The notes under the pieces are model-generated. The model was not told the DNA's origin, ran no database searches, and saw only the letters and a program-made list of their open reading frames with translations. From Planococcus halocryophilus (GTDB taxonomy: Bacteria; Bacillota; Bacilli; Bacillales_A; Planococcaceae), in NCBI RefSeq assembly GCF_001687585.2, contig NZ_CP016537.2, positions 1,088,001 through 1,152,000 on the forward strand: 64,000 bases of DNA, in the 5' to 3' direction. Positions 27,998 through 35,459 of this stretch are shown here, in pieces. Position 1 is the stretch's first letter. Each line of letters starts with the position of its first letter. A program made the translations under genes and the position numbers.

Positions 27998-28086
27998 ATG
28001 CCAATTAATATAAAAAATTCTGACAACTGTATTCCAGTTATTGTATATTAATCTTGTAAGGATATAACGCAAAGGGGATAAAGAGA

Positions 28087-28443
28087 ATGGAAAGAAAAAT
28101 GATTAAAGTTGAGAATCTAGATTTAAAAGACTGTGCAGCAAAATCAGTTATTAGTGCTTTGCTATACCAGCTGATAACATTAACAAAAGACTGCCCAGAA
28201 GAAGAAAGAGAAACTACTAAAACTTGGGATGTAATGTATTTTAGCTTGAAATACATGATTTCAAGTTATGTATTTGAAACGAAACCAAATGGTCAAGATG
28301 AATCTAACTTAGAAAAAATGTTTGTTTTAATTATTAATAATGAAATTTCAGTAGAAACAGCTTCACAAATCTTATCAAACTGGAAACAATTAGATAGATT
28401 TGCACTGGATTATTGGATTAACAAAAATTTTGTAAGTAGTTAA
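28087..28443 (+). CDS. Hypothetical protein near attR
   Basis: A 118-residue soluble protein with an ATG start and AAAGGGGA (28072-28079) 7 bases upstream. Helical segments LKDCAAKSVISALLYQLITL and SVETASQILSNWKQL are visible; no known domain is recognised. It is a lone gene close to the right end of the island, a position often used for cargo. Context alone cannot assign a function. Confidence 0.6.
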   Translation: MERKMIKVENLDLKDCAAKSVISALLYQLITLTKDCPEEERETTKTWDVMYFSLKYMISSYVFETKPNGQDESNLEKMFVLIINNEISVETASQILSNWKQLDRFALDYWINKNFVSS

Positions 28444-28855
28444 GTAAAGTTGTAATAGAAAATAATTAAGATATGAAGGTAGAAGTACCAAGTTGCATAG
28501 AGTAAAGACTAACAATCATAAATTTTTTTACGTTTCAGAAAGGATTTAGATATTAAGTTTCTTCTATATTAATAGAGTTGATTAATGTGTAGTAAATTAC
28601 CTTAAGAAACTTCAAGAAATGTAGAAATCATTCTGTTTAGTAAGTATTGGAAAATTTTCTTACTATCATATATAGATACATGATACAATAAGTCCAAGAA
28701 GTTTTATAACTGAGTTCTATAAACGTGTAATACACCCTAAGCTAAAACAATATTATGGATGACGCAAAAGAAAGCCACATTAGAGTTAGTTAATGCTGGT
28801 TCTATGGTATATGGCACAAGTTGCGAGTAGGCGACTGTAGCTGAAAATGACCTAA
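28444..28855. other. Gene-free right arm of the island
   Basis: No credible gene (only peptides under 25 codons). It contains a 16-base sequence, AGGCGACTGTAGCTGA (28829-28844), that is also present at 15310-15325 inside the integrase gene. Probably holds integrase arm sites or attP-proximal DNA. Confidence 0.5.
28829..28844 (+). repeat. 16-bp direct repeat shared with integrase gene
   Basis: AGGCGACTGTAGCTGA is identical to 15310-15325. The left copy is within the first 21 codons of the integrase, and this copy is 12 bases before attR. Candidate recombinase arm-type site or trace of an earlier rearrangement. Confidence 0.6.
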
Positions 28856-28905
28856 AGCGGAGTTTCTGGACGCGGGTTCGACTCCCGCCGTCTCCATAGT
28901 GAGAT
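28856..28905. repeat. attR: 50-bp direct repeat
   Basis: Exact 50-base copy of 15047-15096, ending in the ssrA 3' terminus and TAGTGAGAT. Marks the right boundary of the island. Confidence 0.95.
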
Positions 28906-28943
28906 AAAAAACGCCAAAACCTTTTAAGGTTTTGGCGTTTTTT
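28906..28943 (+). terminator. Displaced native terminator of ssrA
   Basis: AAAAAACGCCAAAACCTT and AAGGTTTTGGCGTTTTTT form a perfect 18-bp stem directly after attR. It is what would have followed ssrA before the island was inserted. Confidence 0.9.
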
Positions 28944-29052
28944 GGTACATTAAATCACATATAAGAATTAATGCTGACAATAAAATTAAAAGCTGAACAA
29001 GCTATTACGAAATATCGATAATAAATAAAATAAAACATGATAGATTAGAAAG

Positions 29053-29209
29053 TATGCGGTTGTAAAAATACGATATGGAATTTATGAAAAAAGTGGTTGG
29101 ACAGCTGTAGCACTTTCCGCTATTTTATTTCCTGTTATTTTTTTTATTCGGGTTAATGGTATTGCTGACAGGAGCCTTTCAAAAACCAAAAGAAAAAGCT
29201 CGAAGTTAA
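29053..29209 (+). pseudogene. Remnant of a small membrane protein gene, frameshifted
   Basis: Two frames join into one small membrane protein: EKSGWTAVALSAILFPVIF, then LFGLMVLLTGAFQKPKEKARS before TAA. The change of frame lies in a run of eight T at 29138-29145; one T fewer would restore the frame. No start codon remains in frame upstream, where stops appear before 29053. It is either a decayed gene or a sequencing indel combined with a lost start. The function of the parent is unknown. Confidence 0.5.
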
Positions 29210-29268
29210 TACAGTATTAAAAATAGAAATTGCTTTAATCTTTTTTTACAATATTATAGTAGTCAATA

Positions 29269-29700
29269 ATGAATCATATTCAGTACAGCACGTTATGAAA
29301 TATTAATGAAGATGAACCCGTGATTTCACAGGCTCTTATACTAGAAGGCAACAAGATTTTAATGGTTAAACAATATATTCAACAAGCAGAATATCGTGTG
29401 GAATTACCCGGGTGGGGGGATAGAAGCTGGTGAAACACCCAACAAGCTTGTATTAGAGAAGTGAAGGAAGAAACGGGATACGATGTAATAGTTAAGTATT
29501 TGATTTTTGAGAAGTCTTATAAATATACATTTGTTGCGGAAATTGTAGGAGGTAATCTTTACTTAGATTCTTCTATTAAAGCCAATAGCGATATAATTGA
29601 TATTGCATGGATTTCAATTGATGATTATAAAAATTTTGATGAAATCACCACTCCATTACTACATCTACTCGGTAATCATGAAACGGCAAAAATACTTTAG
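29269..29700 (+). pseudogene. Nudix hydrolase pseudogene
   Basis: The translation follows a Nudix hydrolase: ALILEGNKILMVKQYIQ, the Nudix box, and REVKEETGYDVIVKYLIFE. The box is damaged. An extra T after CCCGGG (about 29413) and a lost base near 29437 are compensating indels that scramble GGGIEAGETP and leave an in-frame TGA. Another TGA lies near the start (about 29296). The C-terminal part (29461-29700) is intact. Probably inactive unless the indels are sequencing errors. It lies between two other decayed genes. Confidence 0.75.
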
Positions 29701-29705
29701 TAAGC

Positions 29706-29740
29706 ACAAAACGTCAAATCCACTTATGGTTTTGACGTTT
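29706..29740 (+). terminator. Terminator after the Nudix remnant
   Basis: AAAACGTCAAA and TTTTGACGTTTT arms are followed by TT. It is located 5 bases after the stop codon. Confidence 0.75.
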
Positions 29741-29916
29741 TTCGTACGTAAAGTCATTTATATGTATCTTTTCATACTGAGGTTTTTCATGAGCTTTTAC
29801 TCATATATTTCCAACACAACATAATCAAATTAACTTCTAGAAAAAAATGAAAGATTATCGAACCTTTACCAATCACGTACGTCCTATTACCGTATGACTT
29901 CGAAAGAGGTGACGAG

Positions 29917-30118
29917 ATGGGGTTTTGGTATTTCTTAATTTTATTGTTAGGGCTGAGTTTAATCGTCTCTGGACTATTCATGAAAAAGCGATTTCAGTTA
30001 CCGATTCGGATTGGGTGAATGGGTGGTAGGGATTCTTTTTATAGCGCTCTCACTGTTTATGTTTTCACCAGGAAGTGCTGAAATAATTGCGGATTTATTT
30101 AATTTAAATAGATCTTAG
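29917..30118 (+). pseudogene. Small two-TM membrane protein gene, frameshifted
   Basis: ATG 29917 with a good GAAAGAGGTG ribosome site starts MGFWYFLILLLGLSLIVSG, followed by KKRFQLPIRIG and a TGA. In the +1 frame it continues GEWVVGILFIALSLFMFS and ends with LNRS before TAG at 30118. One extra G in ATTGGGTGAATGG (about 30013-30016) explains the break. The intact protein would have about 66 residues and two membrane helices. Its function is unknown. Confidence 0.6.
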
Positions 30119-30264
30119 ACTTTTAACAAAGTAAAACTACAAAAAATGAAAAGCTCAATATTGATCGCAGAAAAGCAAATACAGGTACCGAAATGGTTAT
30201 TGTTTCTACAGCTGAACAGTTTGTGCTACAATTACCGACATTATGTTTGAAGGGAGAATAACCC

Positions 30265-31026
30265 ATGATTAAAAAATGGTTTTTAACAATCGTACTTGGA
30301 GGATCCATGGTAGCGTTAGCTGCTTGTGGTGATGATACAGCTAAAGATACAGAAGGTGAAGAAACACCGCAAGAAGAGGTAGCAACAGAGCAAGAAAGTG
30401 GAGAGCAACCAGAAATGCCTAAGCCTGATTTAGAAGGCATTCCAGAAGTTGTCGCAGAAGTAAATGGTGAAAAGATCTCAAAAGAGGATTTTGAATCTAT
30501 TTATACAGAGCAGTTCGAACAAATGGCGATGCAATCCCAAATGTCTGGACAAGAAGTTGACCAAAGTCAATTAAAAGAGCAGGTTGCAGATAGCTTAGTT
30601 GCGCAGGAATTACTTGTTCAAGAAACAGAAAAACAAAAACTGACTGCATCAGAAGAACAAAAAAATACAGCGCTAGAAGAATTAGCTCAACAAAATGGCT
30701 TGAAGTCTTCGGATGAATTATTGGCAGCGCTAAAAGAACAAGGGATTTCTGAAGAAGAAGTCAAGAAGCAAATAGAGACACAAGTGAAAATAGAGCAAAT
30801 GATTGCATCAGAAACTGGCGAAATCAAACTGACTGATGAAGAACTACAGACATATTATGATGAGGCAAAAGCTCAGCAAGAAGAAGCGGGCGGCGAAGAA
30901 ATTCCAGCTTTTGAAGAAGTAAAACCGCAAATTGAAGAACAATTAAAATCGCAAAAAGAAAGCGAAGCAACACAAGCGTTAATCGCAAAACTTCGTGAAA
31001 AAGCAGAAGTTACAATTAACCTATAA
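30265..31026 (+). CDS. SurA_N-type lipoprotein
   Basis: A 253-residue membrane-anchored lipoprotein. The signal peptide ends with lipobox LAAC (Cys21), followed by a Glu-rich acidic linker. From about residue 60, VAEVNGEKISKEDFESIY is a SurA N-terminal/trigger-factor-like chaperone motif, and a long helical region follows. No parvulin PPIase domain follows, unlike PrsA. AGGGAG precedes the ATG. It is a single gene with its own terminator, probably an extracytoplasmic folding factor. Confidence 0.85.
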   Translation: MIKKWFLTIVLGGSMVALAACGDDTAKDTEGEETPQEEVATEQESGEQPEMPKPDLEGIPEVVAEVNGEKISKEDFESIYTEQFEQMAMQSQMSGQEVDQSQLKEQVADSLVAQELLVQETEKQKLTASEEQKNTALEELAQQNGLKSSDELLAALKEQGISEEEVKKQIETQVKIEQMIASETGEIKLTDEELQTYYDEAKAQQEEAGGEEIPAFEEVKPQIEEQLKSQKESEATQALIAKLREKAEVTINL

Positions 31027-31027
31027 T

Positions 31028-31060
31028 AAAAAACCAGATTCCTTGTGAATCTGGTTTTTT
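31028..31060 (+). terminator. Terminator of the SurA_N lipoprotein gene
   Basis: AAAAAACCAGATTC and GAATCTGGTTTTTT are perfect inverted repeats around CTTGT. Confidence 0.9.
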
Positions 31061-31149
31061 ATTATAAGGATATAGAAAGAAACAAAGATGTATTAAGGTT
31101 TTTGTAACCCATTTTCCAGGGTTTTATAGCCAATTGGCAATCAGTGGAT

Positions 31150-31178
31150 TTGACAGGACCGGAAATTTTCCGTATCCT
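31150..31178 (+). promoter_or_regulatory. Promoter of the BCCT transporter gene
   Basis: A consensus TTGACA (31150-31155) and TATCCT (31173-31178) are 17 bases apart. The leader is about 155 bases long. Confidence 0.75.
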
Positions 31179-31207
31179 TTAGACTTGTGATAAAGAGAAA
31201 CTTCAGC

Positions 31208-31308
31208 CAGCGGGGGCTCTTCATCCTCCGCTGATTTTTAGTTGATCGGTTCGGACTTTGACGGTCAGTGGACGGCTATTTATTTGAATAGGGTCTGCTG
31301 ACCGTTAA
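31208..31308 (+). promoter_or_regulatory. Structured 5' leader of the BCCT gene
   Basis: Hairpin 1: CAGCGGGGG (31208-31216) with CCTCCGCTG (31225-31233), followed by ATTTTTAG, resembles a terminator. Hairpin 2: TTGACGGTCAG (31258-31268) with CTGACCGTTAA (31298-31308), 11 bp. Together they suggest attenuation-type or salt-responsive control; no known riboswitch class was recognised. Confidence 0.6.
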
Positions 31309-31340
31309 AGCGGCAAAAAAAGAAAGAGGAGAGGGATTAT

Positions 31341-32837
31341 ATGAAAAAAGTAACCAATGTTTTTTGGATTGCTCTTGCACTGGCATTACTGGCCATTGGC
31401 TTTGGCGCATTTGCACCCGATAGTTTTGCAGAAGTTACAGGAAATATAAAAACATTCCTAACAACTTCGTTCGGATGGTATTATTTGCTAATCGTTTCTA
31501 TCATCGTTCTATTCTGTTTGTTTTTCCTTATCAGTCCGATGGGACAAATCAAATTAGGTAAAGACTCAGATAAGCCCGAGTTTTCATTTGGGACATGGAT
31601 TGCCATGCTGTTTTCAGCAGGAATGGGAATCGGTTTAGTATTTTGGGGAGCTGCGGAACCGATATCGCATTTTGCGATTGATCCGGCAACTGCGGAACCT
31701 GGAAGTGCTGAAGCTATGCGTGAATCAATGCGTTTCAGCTTTTTCCACTGGGGAATTCATGCATGGGCTATATACGCCGTCGTAGCATTAGCACTAGCAT
31801 ATTCACAGTTCCGAAAAGGGGAACCTGGATTGATCTCAGCTACGTTAAAGCCAATATTTGGAGATAAGATGAAAGGTCCTTGGGGAACGTTTGTAGACAT
31901 TATTGCTGTTTTTGCAACAGTAGTTGGTGTTGCGACGACTTTAGGCTTTGGTGCTATTCAAATTAACGGTGGACTTGCATATTTGTTTGACGGAATACAA
32001 GAAGATGACTTTGTCGTTCAACTAATTATTATTGCGATTGTAACGGTATTGTTTATGATTTCAGCATGGAGTGGGCTAAGTAAAGGGATTAAATACCTTT
32101 CAAATGCTAATATGGTGCTAGCTATCGCTTTACTAGGAGCAATGATAATTCTTGGGCCAACTCTATTAATCATGAATATGTTTACTGATACAATCGGTAC
32201 TTATTTCCAAAATATAGTTCAAATGAGTTTCCGTGCAGCGCCAATTGATGGCGAAAATCGTTCTTGGATTGATGGCTGGACAATCTTTTATTGGGCTTGG
32301 TGGATTTCATGGTCTCCATTTGTTGGTGTATTCATTGCACGTGTTTCGAGAGGACGAACAATTCGTCAATTCCTACTAGGCGTTTTGATGATTCCTGCAT
32401 TCGTTAGTTTTCTTTGGTTTGCGGCTTTCGGTACAACAGCAATTGATGTTCAACAAAGTGGTGTAGATTTAACAGGGTTATTGACAGAGCAAACTTTGTT
32501 TGCCGTCTTTAATGAGTTGCCATTTGGTGTATTGCTTTCAGTTATAGCGGTATTCCTAATTACGACGTTCTTTGTTACTTCTGCCGACTCTGCGACATTT
32601 GTCCTTGGAATGCAAACAACAGGTGGTTCACTGTATCCACAAAACTCAGTGAAATTGACATGGGGAGTTGCACAATCAGCAATCGCTGTAATTCTTTTGT
32701 CTACTGGTGGACTTGATACATTGCAGACAGTATTAATTATTGTGGCATTCCCGTTCTCCATCATCATCTTATTAATGATGACATCCTTCTATAAGGCAGT
32801 AACAATCGAATACAAAGCTATAAAACGTAAACGTTAA
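31341..32837 (+). CDS. BCCT family betaine/choline/carnitine transporter
   Basis: Sodium-coupled uptake of compatible solutes such as glycine betaine (OpuD/BetL type). The 498 residues form about 12 membrane helices. Signature segments are [17 protein letters not shown], the conserved Trp-rich [21 protein letters not shown] in TM8, and [21 protein letters not shown] precedes the ATG. It is transcribed alone from a strong promoter through a structured leader. It probably supports osmoprotection; the substrate cannot be decided from sequence alone. Confidence 0.93.
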   Translation: MKKVTNVFWIALALALLAIGFGAFAPDSFAEVTGNIKTFLTTSFGWYYLLIVSIIVLFCLFFLISPMGQIKLGKDSDKPEFSFGTWIAMLFSAGMGIGLVFWGAAEPISHFAIDPATAEPGSAEAMRESMRFSFFHWGIHAWAIYAVVALALAYSQFRKGEPGLISATLKPIFGDKMKGPWGTFVDIIAVFATVVGVATTLGFGAIQINGGLAYLFDGIQEDDFVVQLIIIAIVTVLFMISAWSGLSKGIKYLSNANMVLAIALLGAMIILGPTLLIMNMFTDTIGTYFQNIVQMSFRAAPIDGENRSWIDGWTIFYWAWWISWSPFVGVFIARVSRGRTIRQFLLGVLMIPAFVSFLWFAAFGTTAIDVQQSGVDLTGLLTEQTLFAVFNELPFGVLLSVIAVFLITTFFVTSADSATFVLGMQTTGGSLYPQNSVKLTWGVAQSAIAVILLSTGGLDTLQTVLIIVAFPFSIIILLMMTSFYKAVTIEYKAIKRKR

Positions 32838-32861
32838 AACCGCCGCTTCGGCGGTTTTTTC
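32838..32861 (+). terminator. Terminator of the BCCT gene
   Basis: AACCGCC and GGCGGTT arms around GCTTC are followed by TTTT. Confidence 0.9.
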
Positions 32862-32916
32862 ATTACATAAGCGTTATAATAAAGCGCAAGCAATAAAAAG
32901 GTGGAGGATTTTTAAT

Positions 32917-33816
32917 ATGGAAAAACCACATGTGTTATTAATCGATGGCATGGCATTACTATTTCGCTCGTTTTTTGCAACATCGGCTGTAAACCAGTAT
33001 TTTAGAACAGCTGAAGGCTTGGCGACAAATGGCGTACAAGGATTTACACGCCACGTATTAGCGGCAAAAACAATGATGAAGCCAACACATATGGCAGTTT
33101 GTTGGGATATGGGATCTAAAACTTTCCGCACCGATTTGTTCGACGGTTATAAAGCAAATCGGCCAGCACCTCCAGAAGACATGGTGCACCAGTTTGACTG
33201 GGCGCAAGAAATTTCTAGTCAACTTGGTTGGAAAAATTACGGCGAAGCGGGGATCGAAGCCGATGACTTTATCGGATCCTTTACGAAGCAATGGCAAGAC
33301 CAAGTAGACTTCACCATCATCACAGGGGACAAAGATATGCTGCAATTGTTGACACCTTCTGTCAATATTGCGTTTATGAAAAAAGGCTTTCACGTTTACG
33401 ACGTTTATACAGAATCACGGTTTATTGAAGAATACGGGATTCAACCGTCACAATTTGCAGATGTAAAAGCGTTTATGGGCGATCCGAGTGATGGTTATCC
33501 TGGCGTAAAAGGCATTGGACCAAAAACGGCTCTTCAACTTATTCAAAACTATGGTTCAACGGATGGCGTACTAGAAGCTATCGACGAATTAAAGCCGGCA
33601 CAGAAAAAGAAAATTGATGAGCATAAGGAAATGTTGTTATTATCAAAAAAACTGGCTGTCATCAAATGTGACATCCAGTTGGACGTGTCACTAGAAGAAA
33701 TTACCGTTCCAAGTTACACAAATGACCATATTCAATTATGTCGCGACCAACAATTAACATTGCTCGCTAAACAGCTCGAGAAAAATATCGGTGTTACAAA
33801 TGATCCTTGGGTATGA
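32917..33816 (+). CDS. 5'-3' exonuclease, YpcP type
   Basis: A stand-alone version of the 5' nuclease domain of DNA polymerase I, which removes RNA primers and flaps. The 299 residues contain LLIDGMALLFRSFFA, acidic metal sites in GIEADDFIGS and TIITGDKDMLQLL, and the helix-hairpin-helix GDPSDGYPGVKGIGPKTA (about 190). AGGTGGAGG precedes the ATG. It overlaps the convergent C39-like gene by 23 bases at their 3' ends. Family assignment is clear. Confidence 0.93.
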   Translation: MEKPHVLLIDGMALLFRSFFATSAVNQYFRTAEGLATNGVQGFTRHVLAAKTMMKPTHMAVCWDMGSKTFRTDLFDGYKANRPAPPEDMVHQFDWAQEISSQLGWKNYGEAGIEADDFIGSFTKQWQDQVDFTIITGDKDMLQLLTPSVNIAFMKKGFHVYDVYTESRFIEEYGIQPSQFADVKAFMGDPSDGYPGVKGIGPKTALQLIQNYGSTDGVLEAIDELKPAQKKKIDEHKEMLLLSKKLAVIKCDIQLDVSLEEITVPSYTNDHIQLCRDQQLTLLAKQLEKNIGVTNDPWV

Positions 33817-34309
33817 TTTTAACAAAAGTTAATACGTTCTGATTTTCTTGATAAGAAACCGTCCGCATTTTGCTGGGGCGGTTTTTTTGTCCGTTGTCAT
33901 GAATATAAAGGATAAGGTCATTCGTCTTTTGCTCAAAGCCAATTAACGGTACCCAGTGATAGCTATATAACGGTTTTGAAAACCAATGAAACGTGAAATA
34001 GCGATCAAACTTCATCGCAAGTGGACGGCCAGCTAGCAATTCTTCTTTTACTTCTTGAATAGCGCTGATTTTTTCAACTTCATAGCGCATGCCACCGGTT
34101 TTTCGGAAGTTTTTTACGAGTCTCCAAGTAAATAATCCGATCGGAGTCGTACCGAGTAAACGGTAAAGTTGGTTTATCCCAATTTCAAGCTGCTCATAAT
34201 GTTGCAATATGGCTGCTATAGTTACTGGACCACATGCAGAAGACCGATATTTTTTCGATATGTGTTCATCGTATTGGGAAAGTCCTTGAAAAGCGATTAG
34301 TTTTTTCAT
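33794..34309 (-). CDS. C39-like peptidase family protein
   Basis: A 171-residue papain-like fold. The putative catalytic Cys lies in SSACGPVTIAAI (about 29), and a His in SYHWVPLIGFE (about 121) is followed by the Asp/Asn region YIHDNGQ. It has no ABC transporter fusion and no signal peptide, so it probably acts in the cytoplasm or is a non-classical peptidase. GGAGGTCT precedes the ATG on the minus strand. Substrate unknown. The tail overlaps the 3' end of the YpcP-like gene. Confidence 0.75.
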   Translation of the reverse strand: MKKLIAFQGLSQYDEHISKKYRSSACGPVTIAAILQHYEQLEIGINQLYRLLGTTPIGLFTWRLVKNFRKTGGMRYEVEKISAIQEVKEELLAGRPLAMKFDRYFTFHWFSKPLYSYHWVPLIGFEQKTNDLILYIHDNGQKNRPSKMRTVSYQENQNVLTFVKIIPKDHL

Positions 34310-34347
34310 GGGTTAGACCTCCGCATCGTCACTTACGATTTATAAAA

Positions 34348-34812
34348 TCACATTTTGGGTACCAATTTTTTATTTTCATTAAGTACATGTTCAAGTGCTA
34401 CTTTAAAAGTTGTATAAACTTCTAATTCAACTTGAATACCGGCATGGACAATTTCACGTACAAATAGCGGATTAAAGCCGACATAAATAGCACGTAAGCC
34501 CATTAATCCAAGAGCGGAGTTTAATTGGCTTAATTCACTTGCCAGTCCATTATAGTCAAACTCCATCAAGTCATCAGTAGTTACTCCTGTAAAATCAAAG
34601 ATCACCCGTTCGGTATCTCGATGTTTTTCTGCGTACTCTAAAACTGCCGTACGGATCATATCGAAACGGTCCGTGAAAATAAAACCTGCAATTGGCACTA
34701 AAATCGTTTTGGGTACAACCGATGGAATAATCGGGGCCGACATATTTTTAATCAGCTTTTTAAAATAAACTAGCTGTTCTTGTAATTGTTTTATTTCCTG
34801 TTTTGGATCCAT
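34348..34812 (-). CDS. STAS-domain protein, RsbR/RsbS-like
   Basis: A 154-residue protein with an N-terminal coiled-coil (EIKQLQEQLVYFKKLIK) and a STAS domain (about 35-145): TILVPIAGFIFTDRF, VIFDFTGVTTDDL, and GLRAIYVGFNP. In stressosome proteins the position of Thr/Ser after DFTGV is phosphorylated; here TT is present. The ATG at 34812 is chosen because GGAGG lies 7 bases upstream; the longer frame from 34845 has no ribosome site. It could be a stand-alone stress or redox signalling protein. Partner kinase genes are not nearby. Confidence 0.8.
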   Translation of the reverse strand: MDPKQEIKQLQEQLVYFKKLIKNMSAPIIPSVVPKTILVPIAGFIFTDRFDMIRTAVLEYAEKHRDTERVIFDFTGVTTDDLMEFDYNGLASELSQLNSALGLMGLRAIYVGFNPLFVREIVHAGIQVELEVYTTFKVALEHVLNENKKLVPKM

Positions 34813-34909
34813 TCCTATACCTCCGAAAGTTGTTATAAGTGTCAATCGTATAGCTGTTCACACTATAACAGTTTTTATATAAAGTGGTACTTCTTATAGT
34901 ATAGTGAAA

Positions 34910-34940
34910 AAAATGAGTAGGCGGGAGCCTACTCATTTTG
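34910..34940. terminator. Terminator of the thioredoxin-like gene
   Basis: AAAATGAGTAGGC and GCCTACTCATTTT are perfect 13-base arms around GGGA. It ends the minus-strand gene that follows at 34929 and overlaps its last codons. Confidence 0.85.
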
Positions 34941-35249
34941 ATCGTTTAAAAAGTTTGTAACCGATTCTGGTGATTTAGCATTTGCGCTGTGAAGGTGAGC
35001 TGTTTTTTCTCCGCCTTTAAAGACTAGCAAGCTTGGAATTCCCATTACTTCATATTTTTCAGCAATGTTTGGAAGTTCATCGCGGTTAACGTCCACCCAT
35101 TGGTATTGATTGTATTCTTCAACGATTGGATCGATAAACATATCCATTCTTCTACAGTCTGGGCACCAGCCGGCTTGGAATTTTACGATAACTGGTTGTT
35201 CGCCGTTAATAACTTCATTAAATTGTTCAGTTGTATTAAGTGATTTCAT
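34929..35249 (-). CDS. Thioredoxin-like protein
   Basis: A 106-residue thioredoxin fold. The active site is WCPDC (about 28-32), the cis-Pro loop is GIPSLLVF, and the VDVNRDELPNIAEKYEV block matches bacterial thioredoxin-like proteins such as YtpP. The CPDC dipeptide differs from the CGPC of classical thioredoxin, suggesting altered redox potential. AGGAGG precedes the ATG on the minus strand. Confidence 0.88.
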   Translation of the reverse strand: MKSLNTTEQFNEVINGEQPVIVKFQAGWCPDCRRMDMFIDPIVEEYNQYQWVDVNRDELPNIAEKYEVMGIPSLLVFKGGEKTAHLHSANAKSPESVTNFLNDQNE

Positions 35250-35350
35250 TTAGATAGCCTCCTTATAGGTTCTCTTCCAGTTTAGCGTGCTTTTAGTAAA
35301 TCGCAAATTATTTGTTTTTGAAAATTTTAGGGAATTTTAACGATTAAATA

Positions 35351-35379
35351 TTGCGAAAATAAGAAAAATAACTTACACT
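35351..35379 (+). promoter_or_regulatory. Promoter of the fad operon
   Basis: TTGCGA (35351-35356) and TACACT (35374-35379) are separated by 17 bases. It is upstream of the FadR-type operator. Confidence 0.6.
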
Positions 35380-35419
35380 TAAAGACATAGGAGAACGTTC
35401 TATTTTTTTAAACTAAAAA

Positions 35420-35437
35420 TGAATGAGCATTCATTCA
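35420..35437 (+). promoter_or_regulatory. FadR-type operator
   Basis: TGAATGAGCATTCATTCA is an 18-bp near-palindrome close to the Bacillus FadR box TGAATGAnTAnTCATTCA, differing only in the centre. It lies between the promoter and fadN, so acyl-CoA-controlled repression is expected. Confidence 0.85.
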
Positions 35438-35459
35438 AAAATTCAAGGAGGGTTTGCTA

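Larger units (their letters stand above)
15087..28905. mobile_element. Integrated genomic island in ssrA
   Basis: About 13.8 kb are bounded by identical 50-bp repeats (15047-15096 and 28856-28905), with a tyrosine integrase gene as the first gene. The native ssrA terminator lies immediately after attR (28906-28943), showing that the element went in between ssrA and its terminator. Cargo: a defence-type cluster (17.0-21.2 kb), a DEAD-like ATPase, a serine recombinase, and an HTH/coiled-coil cassette. No capsid, portal, large terminase, relaxase or type IV secretion gene is visible, so it is not a full prophage or self-transmissible element. A phage satellite or mobilisable island are the alternatives. 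Confidence 0.92.

Noticed and set aside
28755..28830. Two mini-ORFs of 12 and 23 codons near attR
   Set aside because: Too short, no ribosome site, no similarity seen.
15087..28905. Complete prophage
   Set aside because: No capsid, portal, tail, lysis or large terminase genes are visible.
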